Shown here piece after piece: positions 1-7,746 of a stretch of 8,918 nucleotides of DNA. Origin of the DNA: Saprospiraceae bacterium UBA7328. GTDB lineage: Bacteria > Bacteroidota > Bacteroidia > Chitinophagales > Saprospiraceae. The DNA lies in assembly GCA_002471345.1 (NCBI GenBank), contig DKPS01000280.1, positions 87,521-96,438 on the forward strand, read 5' to 3'. Below the pieces are notes generated by a model. That model was not told the origin of the DNA and made no database searches. It saw only the letters and a program-made list of their open reading frames with translations. The position numbers were made by a program, and so were the translations under genes. Numbering within the stretch: position 1 is the first letter of the stretch; each line of letters begins with the position of its first letter.

Positions 1-237
1 GGGAGTAATAACCTTAATCTAATTAACGAAACAAACCTAGCTGTAGATCTTCATCTAAATATAACTTTACAAAAAGGAAGTAAAGTTTCCTTAATTGCGA
101 AGCCATATTATAGATTTTCAGTTGAAGATTTCAACCTCACACCATTTAGTCAAGATCTGTTAGATAAAGATGCACCTTCAGGAGGTATAGCTTTTTATGG
201 CATAAGTCTAATTTTTTATAATGGGAAAAAGTCATAA
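1..237 (+). CDS. C-terminal fragment of a probable outer-membrane beta-barrel protein (5' end outside window)
   Basis: Frame 1 is open from the first base to a TAA at 235-237 and gives 78 residues, with no start in view. The fragment alternates polar and hydrophobic residues in short strands: AVDLHLNITL (14-23), KVSLIAKPYYRFSV (28-41) and GIAFYGISLIFYNG (62-75). An acidic, proline-containing loop, LLDKDAPSGG, lies at 53-62. The last strand ends very near the C-terminus with a short basic tail (KKS). This is how many Bacteroidetes outer-membrane beta-barrel proteins finish. The family cannot be named from so short a piece, and the barrel assignment is inference from the strand pattern. It converges on the minus-strand regulator gene, whose stop is 39 bp away. 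Confidence 0.6.
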   Translation, partial: GSNNLNLINETNLAVDLHLNITLQKGSKVSLIAKPYYRFSVEDFNLTPFSQDLLDKDAPSGGIAFYGISLIFYNGKKS

Positions 238-276
238 TTGATTTTTCTTTTGGATCAAAAATGACTAAGCTATTTT

Positions 277-732
277 TTAACTCGGCTCAGCTTTCACATT
301 CCTTTTGAATGCACAGCCTAGATCTATCATAGATTCAGTTTTGGAAACCCCTTCTATCTTATCTATTTTATCGTAAAGTATCTTTCTTAAATGATCACTG
401 TCTTTGGCGAATATTCTGAGAAAAAGTGTATAACCACCTGCTATAAAGTGACATTCCGTAACCTCTTTAATTTTTCGTAATTCGGCAATAACTTTATCAG
501 AACTATAGTCATTTTCTAATGTGATGCCCGTAAATGATCCAAGGTTATACCCTATTTTCTTTTCATCTATTACTGGCCTGATACCTGAAATTACGCCATT
601 ATCCATCATTTTGTTAATACGCTGATGAACCATAGTATTCGATATATGAAGTGAATTGGCAATAGCAGAATAAGCAACTCTTCCATCATGCTCCAATTCT
701 TGAAGAATTCTACGGTCGTAAGCATCTATCAT
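277..732 (-). CDS. Lrp/AsnC-family transcriptional regulator
   Basis: A 151-residue protein, the usual size for a one-HTH, one-RAM-domain Lrp/AsnC regulator. The N-terminal winged helix-turn-helix spans about residues 3-50: the opening DAYDRRILQELEHDGR is the family signature, AYSAIANSLHISNTMVHQRI forms the helix-turn-helix, and GVISG begins the wing. The RAM (ligand-binding and oligomerisation) domain spans about 66-140, with its central strand at HFIAGGYTLFLRI (95-107). Many members carry a G-D-Y-D-type motif at that point; here it is G-G-Y-T, so the effector may differ. Start is ATG at 732-730, with an AT-rich leader and no Shine-Dalgarno. The gene is divergent from rocD with 138 bp between the starts. 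Lrp-type PutR regulators in some proteobacteria activate putA in response to proline. I infer, without proof, that this protein senses arginine, ornithine or proline and controls the rocD-rocF-putA operon and itself. Confidence 0.93.
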   Translation of the reverse strand: MIDAYDRRILQELEHDGRVAYSAIANSLHISNTMVHQRINKMMDNGVISGIRPVIDEKKIGYNLGSFTGITLENDYSSDKVIAELRKIKEVTECHFIAGGYTLFLRIFAKDSDHLRKILYDKIDKIEGVSKTESMIDLGCAFKRNVKAEPS

Positions 733-741
733 TAATAAAAA

Positions 742-773
742 TTTAAGTCAAATTAAGTGCACATTGACTAAAA
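742..773. promoter_or_regulatory. Inverted repeat, candidate operator of the divergent regulator
   Basis: The left arm TTTAAGTCAA (742-751) and right arm TTGACTAAAA (764-773) are inverted copies matching at 9 of 10 positions, separated by 12 bp that contain the palindrome GTGCAC (757-762). The element begins 10 bp upstream of the regulator's start codon and ends 97 bp upstream of rocD. That position would suit autorepression together with activation or repression of the operon. The TTG at 764-766 is also 17 bp upstream of TGACTTTG (784-791), which matches the Bacteroidetes -7 consensus TAnnTTTG except for one base, so the right arm could overlap a rocD promoter. The repeat is visible in the sequence; binding by the Lrp-type protein is inference. 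Confidence 0.35.
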
Positions 774-870
774 ATATAAATTATGACTTTGTTAGACGAA
801 ATAATAGAGAATTTTTCCAAATCCATGATATAAAGAGTTTATTTTGACATTCAGTTAAATCAAAAATATA

Positions 871-2124
871 ATGGAAGTATTAGAAAGATCACTCAGCCAA
901 AAATATATCGATATAGAGGATAAGTATGGAGCACATAACTATCATCCTCTACCTGTGGTATTGGAACGAGGTGAAGGGGTCTTTGTGTGGGACGTAGATG
1001 GAAAAAAGTATTTTGATTTCCTATCATCATATTCCTCTGTGAATCAAGGTCATTGTCATCCTCGATTAGTAAATATCATGAAAGATCAATGTGCAAAATT
1101 GACATTGACATCAAGAGCTTTCTATAATAACCTCCTTGGAGATTGTGAAAAGTATCTTCATGATCTTTTTGGTTATGACAAAGCATTGCTTATGAATTCT
1201 GGTGTTGAAGCAGTAGAAACAGCCATGAAACTATGCAGAAAATGGGCATATGAAGTGAAAGGAGTTGAGGCTCATAAAGCATCTATTTTGTTCGCAAAAG
1301 ATAATTTTCATGGGAGAACATTATCTGTCATTTCTGCTTCTAATGATCCTATAAGCCGTACTGGTTTTGGTCCTTATATGAGTGGAATTGAGATGGTGCC
1401 ATATAATGATGCAGCAGCACTTGAAGCTGCTTTTGAAGCGAATCCTAATATCGCTGGGTTTATTGTAGAGCCTATACAAGGAGAAGCAGGAGTGGTCGTG
1501 CCCGACAATTCTTATTTATCGGCTGTTGCCGAAATTTGCAAGAAACATAGTGTACTTTTTATTGCAGATGAAATCCAATCTGGTTTAGGTCGAACTGGCC
1601 AACTGTTAGCTACTTATTTGGATGGGGGAAATACGAAACTCAGACCAGATATTATCATTTTAGGGAAAGCGCTTTCTGGGGGAATGATGCCTGTATCTGC
1701 TGTGCTTGCTGATGATCAAATCATGCTTACTATTAAACCAGGAGAGCATGGGTCAACATATGGTGGGAATCCATTGGCATGTGCCGTGGCAATGGAAGCA
1801 TTACAAGTTCTTATTGATGAGGAATTATCTCAAAATGCTCATGACATGGGTGTGAAATTTAGAAAAGGCCTTGTGGCTATAGCAAAGAAGAATAGCCTAA
1901 TAAAATTAGTGAGAGGGAAAGGACTCCTTAACGCTATCGTAATTGACTCTTCAGAAGACTCGACTTTAGCGTGGGACATTTGCATGAAATTCAGAGATAA
2001 TGGACTGCTTGCTAAGCCGACACATGGGAATAAAATAAGATTGGCTCCACCTCTTGTGATAAATGGGGCTCAAGTAGAAGAGAGTTTGGCCATTATTGAG
2101 AAGACTTTAGCTGAATTTGTTTAA
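871..2124 (+). CDS. rocD: Ornithine-oxoacid aminotransferase (ornithine delta-aminotransferase)
   Basis: A PLP enzyme that transfers the delta-amino group of ornithine to 2-oxoglutarate, giving glutamate 5-semialdehyde (in equilibrium with P5C) and glutamate. It has 417 residues, normal for cytosolic class-III aminotransferases of this type. The N-terminal stretch with [19 protein letters not shown] (18-36) is characteristic of ornithine aminotransferase. Visible active-site landmarks are the phosphate-binding SGVEA (110-114), FHGRT (146-150), EPIQGEAG (200-207), the PLP-ring Asp in [12 protein letters not shown] (D233), the Schiff-base lysine K266 in ILGKALSGG, and HGSTYGGNP (293-301). The ATG at 871 has no Shine-Dalgarno but an A-rich leader, normal for Bacteroidetes. 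The N-terminus aligns well with the family, so the start is credible. It is the first gene of the operon, 30 bp upstream of rocF. Arginase next door supports a catabolic role rather than ornithine synthesis. Confidence 0.96.
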   Translation: MEVLERSLSQKYIDIEDKYGAHNYHPLPVVLERGEGVFVWDVDGKKYFDFLSSYSSVNQGHCHPRLVNIMKDQCAKLTLTSRAFYNNLLGDCEKYLHDLFGYDKALLMNSGVEAVETAMKLCRKWAYEVKGVEAHKASILFAKDNFHGRTLSVISASNDPISRTGFGPYMSGIEMVPYNDAAALEAAFEANPNIAGFIVEPIQGEAGVVVPDNSYLSAVAEICKKHSVLFIADEIQSGLGRTGQLLATYLDGGNTKLRPDIIILGKALSGGMMPVSAVLADDQIMLTIKPGEHGSTYGGNPLACAVAMEALQVLIDEELSQNAHDMGVKFRKGLVAIAKKNSLIKLVRGKGLLNAIVIDSSEDSTLAWDICMKFRDNGLLAKPTHGNKIRLAPPLVINGAQVEESLAIIEKTLAEFV

Positions 2125-2154
2125 TTCGTGTCAACAAAGCTTTAGAAAGCAAGA

Positions 2155-3105
2155 ATGGATATTAGAATTATCAAAAATAGATCAGATATTGGAGCAGGTA
2201 CAAGGGGATCGGATTTAGGCATTGATGCGATAGAGATTGCTGCTATTAATCAAGGGAGCAACTATTTTGATCGCTTCCCTTATACTGATGTCAAGACTCA
2301 CAATGAGTCAATTTATAATAAAGTAAGGAACTCTTGGGCTAAACGTATAGGGTTCGTGGTAGAGCAATGTGGAAGAGTGAGTGATGCAGTTAAGTCGACC
2401 ATAAACGAAGGGTTTTTTCCAATTGTATTATCTGGCGATCATTCATCAGCTTTAGGTACCATATCTGGTATAAAATCTGCAAACCCAGAAAAGAGATTAG
2501 GAGTGATTTGGATTGATGCACATGCTGATTTGCATTCACCCTATACATCACCTTCTGGAAATGTTCATGGAATGCCTCTTGCTGCAGCTTTAGGAGTGGA
2601 CAACTTGGATTTTGAAATCAATAACGTTAGTGAGGAGTCTAAAGGAGATTGGGTTGCAATGAAAAATATTGGAGTCGCAGGAGCAAAAATTGCTCCTGAG
2701 GATTTAGTTTATTTTGGAGTTAGGGACACGGAAGACCCAGAAAACCAACTTATTTCTGAGCTGAATATTAGAAATTATATGGTGCATGAGTTGAGGTATA
2801 GAGGATCTGAAAAATGTATACAAGAAGCGATTCAGTCCCTTTCTAAATGTGAAATGATATATATATCTTTTGATGTGGATAGCCTAGACTGTGATTTGAT
2901 TTCAAAAGGGACAGGTACTCCTGTTTCAAGAGGATTCGACCAATACGAGGTCATGGAAATCATAAAAGCATTCATTCAAACTAAAAAAGTTGCATGTATA
3001 GAATTAGTTGAGGTCAATCCACTTTTGGATTTCAAAGGTAATAAGATGGCTGCGACAGCTTTTGAAGTATTAGATGACTTTACAAATAACCTTTTAGAAT
3101 CTTAA
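2155..3105 (+). CDS. rocF: Arginase (ureohydrolase family)
   Basis: Hydrolyses arginine to ornithine and urea at a binuclear manganese centre in the cytoplasm. The 316-residue protein has all expected metal ligands: His96 in SGDHS, Asp121, His123 and Asp125 in DAHAD, and Asp240 and Asp242 in SFDVDSLD. His138 in GNVHG corresponds to the proton-shuttle His141 of human arginase I, and Glu286 in VEVNP corresponds to human Glu277. The SPSGN loop (132-136) and GTGTP (252-256) are also arginase-like. Two substrate-contact positions differ from human arginase: His127 stands where Asn130 would be, and by my alignment Glu193 stands where Asp183 would be. The gene sits between rocD and putA (30 and 32 bp gaps), which favours arginase over agmatinase or another ureohydrolase. 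No urease lies in the window, so the fate of urea is not shown here. Confidence 0.92.
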   Translation: MDIRIIKNRSDIGAGTRGSDLGIDAIEIAAINQGSNYFDRFPYTDVKTHNESIYNKVRNSWAKRIGFVVEQCGRVSDAVKSTINEGFFPIVLSGDHSSALGTISGIKSANPEKRLGVIWIDAHADLHSPYTSPSGNVHGMPLAAALGVDNLDFEINNVSEESKGDWVAMKNIGVAGAKIAPEDLVYFGVRDTEDPENQLISELNIRNYMVHELRYRGSEKCIQEAIQSLSKCEMIYISFDVDSLDCDLISKGTGTPVSRGFDQYEVMEIIKAFIQTKKVACIELVEVNPLLDFKGNKMAATAFEVLDDFTNNLLES

Positions 3106-3122
3106 TTTATAACAAACAAGAA

Positions 3123-3129
3123 AGAAGGA
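3123..3129 (+). promoter_or_regulatory. Shine-Dalgarno-like site for putA
   Basis: AGAAGGA lies 8 bases upstream of the putA ATG at 3138. A purine-rich site at this spacing is stronger than those before rocD and rocF, where only A-rich leaders are seen. Bacteroidetes often initiate without Shine-Dalgarno pairing, so its contribution is uncertain, but it supports the chosen start. Confidence 0.4.
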
Positions 3130-3137
3130 CTTACTCG

Positions 3138-6100
3138 ATGAATAAGACAATTACACCAGAATTCATAGAAAGAAATATTGCACTAGCCGAAAGCATAGTG
3201 AAGTCAAACGAAAATGCAGTAAAAAGTGATTTCTCAGCCAGGATGGGAGGCATTTTAAAGAATCCAGAGTCTAAGCATTTTCTAATCAAAATGATGGATG
3301 TAGCCTTTAGATCAAAAAACTACTCTAAGATTTCGGATTATGTAATTACTCTATTTAGGAACGATAATAGTGCTAACAGTCTTTTTAGCTCATTTGAAAA
3401 AATTCTGGTTTTTCTATATAAAAAAATAGGCTTTCTCCTTCCTGGCATTAGTATTCCTGCAATGCTCACTCAAATTAAAAGTGTAACAGCTCCAATATTG
3501 TTTTTTGTTGGGGATAATAAGTTCAAAATTCATTCCCAAAAAAGAAAAAGAGAAGGTGTTGTCCTTAATGTGAATCTAATTGGAGAAGCACTTTTAGGAG
3601 AAGATGAGGCTGCTCAACGTATAACAAACTATAAGGCATTACTTAATCAGGATGAGGTAGATTATATATCGATCAAATTATCTACTATTTTCAGCCAATT
3701 GAGCAGTTTGGCACATGAATATACCCTTGAGAAATGTGTAGAGAAATTGTCTCTTATTTATGATGAGGTAATAGCGGTACAAAACCGTACAGGAGTTGCA
3801 AAATTTGTGAATTTGGATATGGAAGAGTATCGAGATTTATCTATTACAATTGATGCCTTCAAAGAAACTCTTTCTATTTCTAGATTCAAAAACCTTCGCA
3901 TGGGTATTGTCCTTCAGGCCTACCTGCCTGATTCATACGAAGCATTAGAAGATTTGACAAAATGGGCGTTAAATAGAAAAAAAGATGGGGGAGCTCCAAT
4001 AAAAATACGAATTGTTAAAGGTGCTAACCTGGAGATGGAAAAGACCGAGGCGTCTATGGAAGATTGGCCAGTTGCTTCATTTGAGTCAAAAGTTGAATCA
4101 GACGCCAATTTTAAGAAAATGATTCTGAAGTCCTTAGATAAAGATGCTCTACAAGCTGTAAATATTGGCATCGCTTCTCACAATGTTTTTGACCTTGCAT
4201 TTGGATTACAGATCTTAAAAGAAGATGATATCTCAGGTCATGTAGACTTCGAAATGTTGGAAGGAATGGCTAATGAAGTTGTGGATGAGTTATTGGCTCA
4301 TAATGCCCCAGTACTTTTATATACTCCAATTGTAAAGACTGAAAACTATAATAGTGCGATAGCATATTTAGTAAGGCGCTTAGATGAAGGTACTCAGGAT
4401 GGAAATTTCTTAAAAGAGGGACACGGTTTAAAGACAAATTCATCTAAATGGGAAAGTTTAAAATTAGCACATCTAGAATCTTTGAATCAAATCAGCAAAT
4501 TGAGTTCTAAACCAAAAAGAACTCAAAACAGAGCAATAGAGCAATATGAAATTCAATCTACATATTCAAATGTGTCAAACACTGACTGGGTACTAGCTGA
4601 TAATAGAAACTGGATTAAATCATATATAAAAAACTGGAAGAATCCAATAGATGTAACTGGCTCCACAATAAAAGTAGAAACAGATGCCCCTGAAAAACAA
4701 AGAAAAACTGTAACTCAAATTGGATGGAGTGGCACTATGCCTTGGCATTATGAATTGGCAGATGAAGATGATTATAGATTGTTTTTAGCAGATAAAAGTG
4801 CATGGGAGACTCTTGATTGTGATCAAAGAGCGATCATGTTAGCCAAAGCTGCCATTGAAATAGAAAAGGAAAGAGGGAATCTTATTTGCGCAGCGGTATG
4901 CGAACTAGGAAAAACAATTGCAGAAGTCGATGTTGAAGTGTCAGAAGCTGTAGATTTTGCCAACTATTATGCACAATCTATAATGGATTTGAAGGATGAT
5001 GATAGCCTACAAATGGAGTGCGGAGGTGTGAACCTTGTTCTTTCTCCATGGAATTTCCCTATTGCTATACCTATTGGCGGTGTTTTAGCATCTTTAGCTG
5101 CAGGTAAGAGAGTTATTCTTAAACCGTCTACTAATGCGGCAGCAAGTGCATATCTCACTGCTCAATGTCTTTGGAGAGCAGGTATACCTAAGTCAGTATT
5201 CGCATTTTTGCCAGCCGAAGAATCCTCTTTGGATGCTTTTTTAAGTGAAGGAAATACATTTGATGCCGTGATTCTAACCGGAGGGACCTCAACTGCTAAA
5301 TTCTTATTGGACAGAAACCCACAGTTGAATCTTTATGCGGAGACCGGTGGAAAAAATTCTACAATTGTCTCTAGCCTGTCAGATAGAGATCAGGCTATTA
5401 AAAATGTAGTTCAATCTGCATTCGGCAATTCCGGCCAAAAATGTTCTGCTACTTCACTTTTAATTTTAGAAAAAGAAGTTTTTAATGATCCTCATTTCAA
5501 GCAACTCCTTAAGGATGCTACACAAAGCAAGGTTCATGGAAACCCATGGAATCTTGAAACGGAAATAGGACCACTTGCTGTAGAGATGTCGGATAAAATA
5601 AAGGAGTGCATTGAATCTACACCTAAATATCAGTGGCTTTTAGAACCCAAAGTAGACGGTAAATTCTTAGTAAGTCCTGGAATCAAGTGGGGAATAAATG
5701 AGGAGGATTTTGAATACAATAATGAACTTTTTGGCCCTATACTCTCCGTGATGGAAGCTAAGGACTTACAAGATGCAATAAGAATAGCGAATGGAGTAGA
5801 ATATGGGCTAACCACAGGGCTGGAATCATTAGACAAAAGAGAAGTTGCTTATTGGAAAAATAACATCCAAGCGGGCAATCTCTATGTTAATAGAAGCACT
5901 ACAGGAGCAATAGTTCAAAGACAGCCCTTTGGAGGAGTAAAAGCATCTTGTTTCGGATTTGGAATGAAAGCAGGTGGGGCAAATTACATTTTGCAATTTG
6001 CGAATCTCAAAATTAAGGATTCAACCAACTATTTAAAAAGTTATCAAAGTTCTTGGGATGATCATTTTAGTAGAGAAATAGATTATGCACATATAAGAGG

Positions 6101-6461
6101 TCAATACAACAAAAACAGATATACGAAACCTGAACAAATCATACTTATTACAGACAAGTTTACTTCTGTGGATGATGTGTCAATGGTCAGAGCTGCTGCT
6201 GAAATTATAGATGTTCCAATAAGACAAACAGATAATTTAGAAAGTGTAATCTCTGATCTTTCACATGATACAGTGGTGCGTTCGCTTATTGGAGATAGAA
6301 TAGATGAAACTTTTCTTAAAGAGTGTCATTTTAGAGCTATTCATGTTTATGATCGAAAGCCAAACCCTTCAGGTCGAATGGAGTTGCTGAATTATCTAAA
6401 TGAGCAAAATTTCTCGTATAATTTTCACCGATATGGAAATTTACTAGGGGAGGAAAGCTAA
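3138..6461 (+). CDS. putA: Bifunctional proline dehydrogenase / L-glutamate gamma-semialdehyde dehydrogenase (PutA type)
   Basis: An 1107-residue fusion that oxidises proline to P5C with FAD, then glutamate semialdehyde to glutamate with NAD+. The proline dehydrogenase barrel covers about 140-430: MEEYRDL (228-234), GIVLQAYLPDS (256-266), RIVKGANLEME with K294 (E. coli PutA Lys329), ASHN (346-349), EMLEGMANE (372-380), Tyr395 (E. coli Tyr540) and YLVRRLDE with R413/R414 (E. coli Arg555/556). A linker with NTDWVLADNRNW (481-492) follows. The aldehyde dehydrogenase domain covers about 540-960: SPWNFP (636-641), K662, E735 in AETGGKN, catalytic Cys769 in GNSGQKCSA, ELFGPI (863-868) and QPFGGVK...KAGG (929-947). 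The remaining ~150 residues end in HRYGNL, typical of longer PutA proteins. There is no N-terminal ribbon-helix-helix DNA-binding domain, so it should not autorepress as E. coli PutA does. Last gene of the operon; it also consumes RocD's product. No clear hairpin terminator follows. Confidence 0.95.
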   Translation: MNKTITPEFIERNIALAESIVKSNENAVKSDFSARMGGILKNPESKHFLIKMMDVAFRSKNYSKISDYVITLFRNDNSANSLFSSFEKILVFLYKKIGFLLPGISIPAMLTQIKSVTAPILFFVGDNKFKIHSQKRKREGVVLNVNLIGEALLGEDEAAQRITNYKALLNQDEVDYISIKLSTIFSQLSSLAHEYTLEKCVEKLSLIYDEVIAVQNRTGVAKFVNLDMEEYRDLSITIDAFKETLSISRFKNLRMGIVLQAYLPDSYEALEDLTKWALNRKKDGGAPIKIRIVKGANLEMEKTEASMEDWPVASFESKVESDANFKKMILKSLDKDALQAVNIGIASHNVFDLAFGLQILKEDDISGHVDFEMLEGMANEVVDELLAHNAPVLLYTPIVKTENYNSAIAYLVRRLDEGTQDGNFLKEGHGLKTNSSKWESLKLAHLESLNQISKLSSKPKRTQNRAIEQYEIQSTYSNVSNTDWVLADNRNWIKSYIKNWKNPIDVTGSTIKVETDAPEKQRKTVTQIGWSGTMPWHYELADEDDYRLFLADKSAWETLDCDQRAIMLAKAAIEIEKERGNLICAAVCELGKTIAEVDVEVSEAVDFANYYAQSIMDLKDDDSLQMECGGVNLVLSPWNFPIAIPIGGVLASLAAGKRVILKPSTNAAASAYLTAQCLWRAGIPKSVFAFLPAEESSLDAFLSEGNTFDAVILTGGTSTAKFLLDRNPQLNLYAETGGKNSTIVSSLSDRDQAIKNVVQSAFGNSGQKCSATSLLILEKEVFNDPHFKQLLKDATQSKVHGNPWNLETEIGPLAVEMSDKIKECIESTPKYQWLLEPKVDGKFLVSPGIKWGINEEDFEYNNELFGPILSVMEAKDLQDAIRIANGVEYGLTTGLESLDKREVAYWKNNIQAGNLYVNRSTTGAIVQRQPFGGVKASCFGFGMKAGGANYILQFANLKIKDSTNYLKSYQSSWDDHFSREIDYAHIRGQYNKNRYTKPEQIILITDKFTSVDDVSMVRAAAEIIDVPIRQTDNLESVISDLSHDTVVRSLIGDRIDETFLKECHFRAIHVYDRKPNPSGRMELLNYLNEQNFSYNFHRYGNLLGEES

Positions 6462-6498
6462 ATCTAAATAATAAGACACGCATCAAGTTGGAAAACCC

Positions 6499-7746
6499 TC
6501 ATTGCAAGCACTGTTCAAATACCTTTTTCCAGTTTTTCCAACCATAGATTTCAGCAAATGAGCTATTGTGCCAAATGAAGGAGAATACCCCTTCAACTTC
6601 TTCAATGGTTTTTTTCATTTTTTGGACTTCTATTAGAGCAGACGAAATGTCCAATGACATATGATGCCTAAGTGTAGCATCCATAATTTGAGCCGGGTGT
6701 ATCATGAGATTGGTAGGTTCCTCTTTCTTTAAATCATACCAATAGAAAGGTACTGAAGTGCTAGCCCTAAATCCTGAGTGATCATGGTATGCCATACTGA
6801 AATCATCTGTGACTTTTTCTGACAATAAATGTCTGTATGTTTTTGGAATAGCTAAATGAAGAAAATGTTGCCGACTAGACGAGACTCTTGTCGATGAGTA
6901 AGATTCAAGTTTTCTTTTTTCTTTCTGCCAAAGTAGAACTGACTTCTGAGAAGAAAGAGATGGATGAATTCCAATTTCAAATTTATCAGTTATGATCTGA
7001 ACTAACTTTTCAAAAGCTTTACTATTTACTGAGAAGTTTTGATCATCAGGTAGTTGACATTTCATTAAAAAAAAGAATATTGCAGTAAGGCCATTTTGAT
7101 GTAAACAACTAAAAATGTATTCGTAAGAATCAAATACATCTTCTTGTTGGCCAAGTAGAGTTGAGATTCTTTTTTTAAGTCTTTCTCCTCTCAATAGAAA
7201 TATATCTCTACCTGTTCCTCCTATATGAGCAAGGATAGACCTGTGTTTATAGGCATAAGGGGTGTCAATATCAATTGTTGGTTCGATCCTAAATGATCGA
7301 GGTAGAGATATTTTTAGATTCCATTTCTCTTCAATTTTACGTTTCAGATCTAATATCCAAAAATCTACTATTGGGCAATCAAGAAAGTCATTTCGAAAAG
7401 CCAAACTTTGTTTTGCAGAAAATCGGCCATGTCGATCAGAAGGAAACCTTAAATATTCTTCATATCTAGTCAGCAAATAAAAAACCATTGAAAATAAATC
7501 AAAAGGATAATCACCTTTAAAGCTGTAGTTCTGAAAGAAACAAGGCAATTTTTGATCATTCCTGACATTTATACCCTGAGCATAAATCACTCTTTCAGAG
7601 AGTAGTGGATGTTTATATATAGAGATGCCAGTTGTGTTAGTTTTCTTGTCAGAGTAGATTATCTTAGGTGCATAAGGTGAAATTTCTTTATCATGATCAT
7701 GTATTTCATAGTTTAGACCTAAATGTGTTTTGAAAATTGTATCCAA
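6499..7746 (-). CDS. Polysaccharide-deacetylase-like protein (Bacteroidetes type); true start probably upstream of 7746
   Basis: I recognise this as the polysaccharide-deacetylase-like family widespread in Bacteroidetes, whose biological role is unknown to me. From TTG 7746 it has 415 residues. An N-terminal accessory region (about 1-145) carries PFDLFSMVFYLLTRYEEYL (81-99) and DRHGRFSAKQSLAFRNDFLD (104-123). A NodB-like region follows: TIDIDTPYAYK (157-167; Asp159/161), GIHPS (259-263; His261), SSRQHFL (290-296), DFSMAYHDHSGFRAST (315-330), PFYWYDL (333-339), MDATLRHH (355-362) and WHN (392-394). Family members I recall usually have GFRAGT where this one has GFRAST. No signal peptide is seen, so it is probably cytoplasmic. 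The frame stays open upstream to a TAA at 7878-7876, and the extension IHIITIEKAPRLKYV just before the TTG looks like the normal family N-terminus. No in-frame ATG or GTG exists there, so the start is unresolved. It converges with putA, 37 bp between stops, with no obvious terminator hairpin. Confidence 0.8.
   Translation of the reverse strand: MDTIFKTHLGLNYEIHDHDKEISPYAPKIIYSDKKTNTTGISIYKHPLLSERVIYAQGINVRNDQKLPCFFQNYSFKGDYPFDLFSMVFYLLTRYEEYLRFPSDRHGRFSAKQSLAFRNDFLDCPIVDFWILDLKRKIEEKWNLKISLPRSFRIEPTIDIDTPYAYKHRSILAHIGGTGRDIFLLRGERLKKRISTLLGQQEDVFDSYEYIFSCLHQNGLTAIFFFLMKCQLPDDQNFSVNSKAFEKLVQIITDKFEIGIHPSLSSQKSVLLWQKEKRKLESYSSTRVSSSRQHFLHLAIPKTYRHLLSEKVTDDFSMAYHDHSGFRASTSVPFYWYDLKKEEPTNLMIHPAQIMDATLRHHMSLDISSALIEVQKMKKTIEEVEGVFSFIWHNSSFAEIYGWKNWKKVFEQCLQ

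Noticed and set aside
248..260. TTTTG-GAT-CAAAA as a terminator between the convergent genes at 237 and 277
   Set aside because: The stem is only five A/T-dominated pairs, with no clear U-tract placement specific to either strand, so it is too weak to call.
733..870. A riboswitch or attenuator leader in front of rocD
   Set aside because: The 138-bp region shows no stable stem followed by a U-tract and no leader peptide rich in Arg or Pro codons. The inverted repeat fits a protein operator better.
3920..4171. Minus-strand open frame of 83 codons inside putA
   Set aside because: It lies wholly within the well-supported proline dehydrogenase domain, has no recognisable domain, and is a shadow of coding bias on the other strand.
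4967..5836. Two short minus-strand open frames (4967-5158 and 5630-5836) inside putA
   Set aside because: Both are antisense to conserved aldehyde dehydrogenase sequence, lack domain resemblance, and have no separate initiation signal.
7262..7480. Plus-strand open frame of 72 codons within the deacetylase-like gene
   Set aside because: It is antisense to conserved motifs of the minus-strand protein (the DRHGRF and TIDID blocks) and has no family resemblance.
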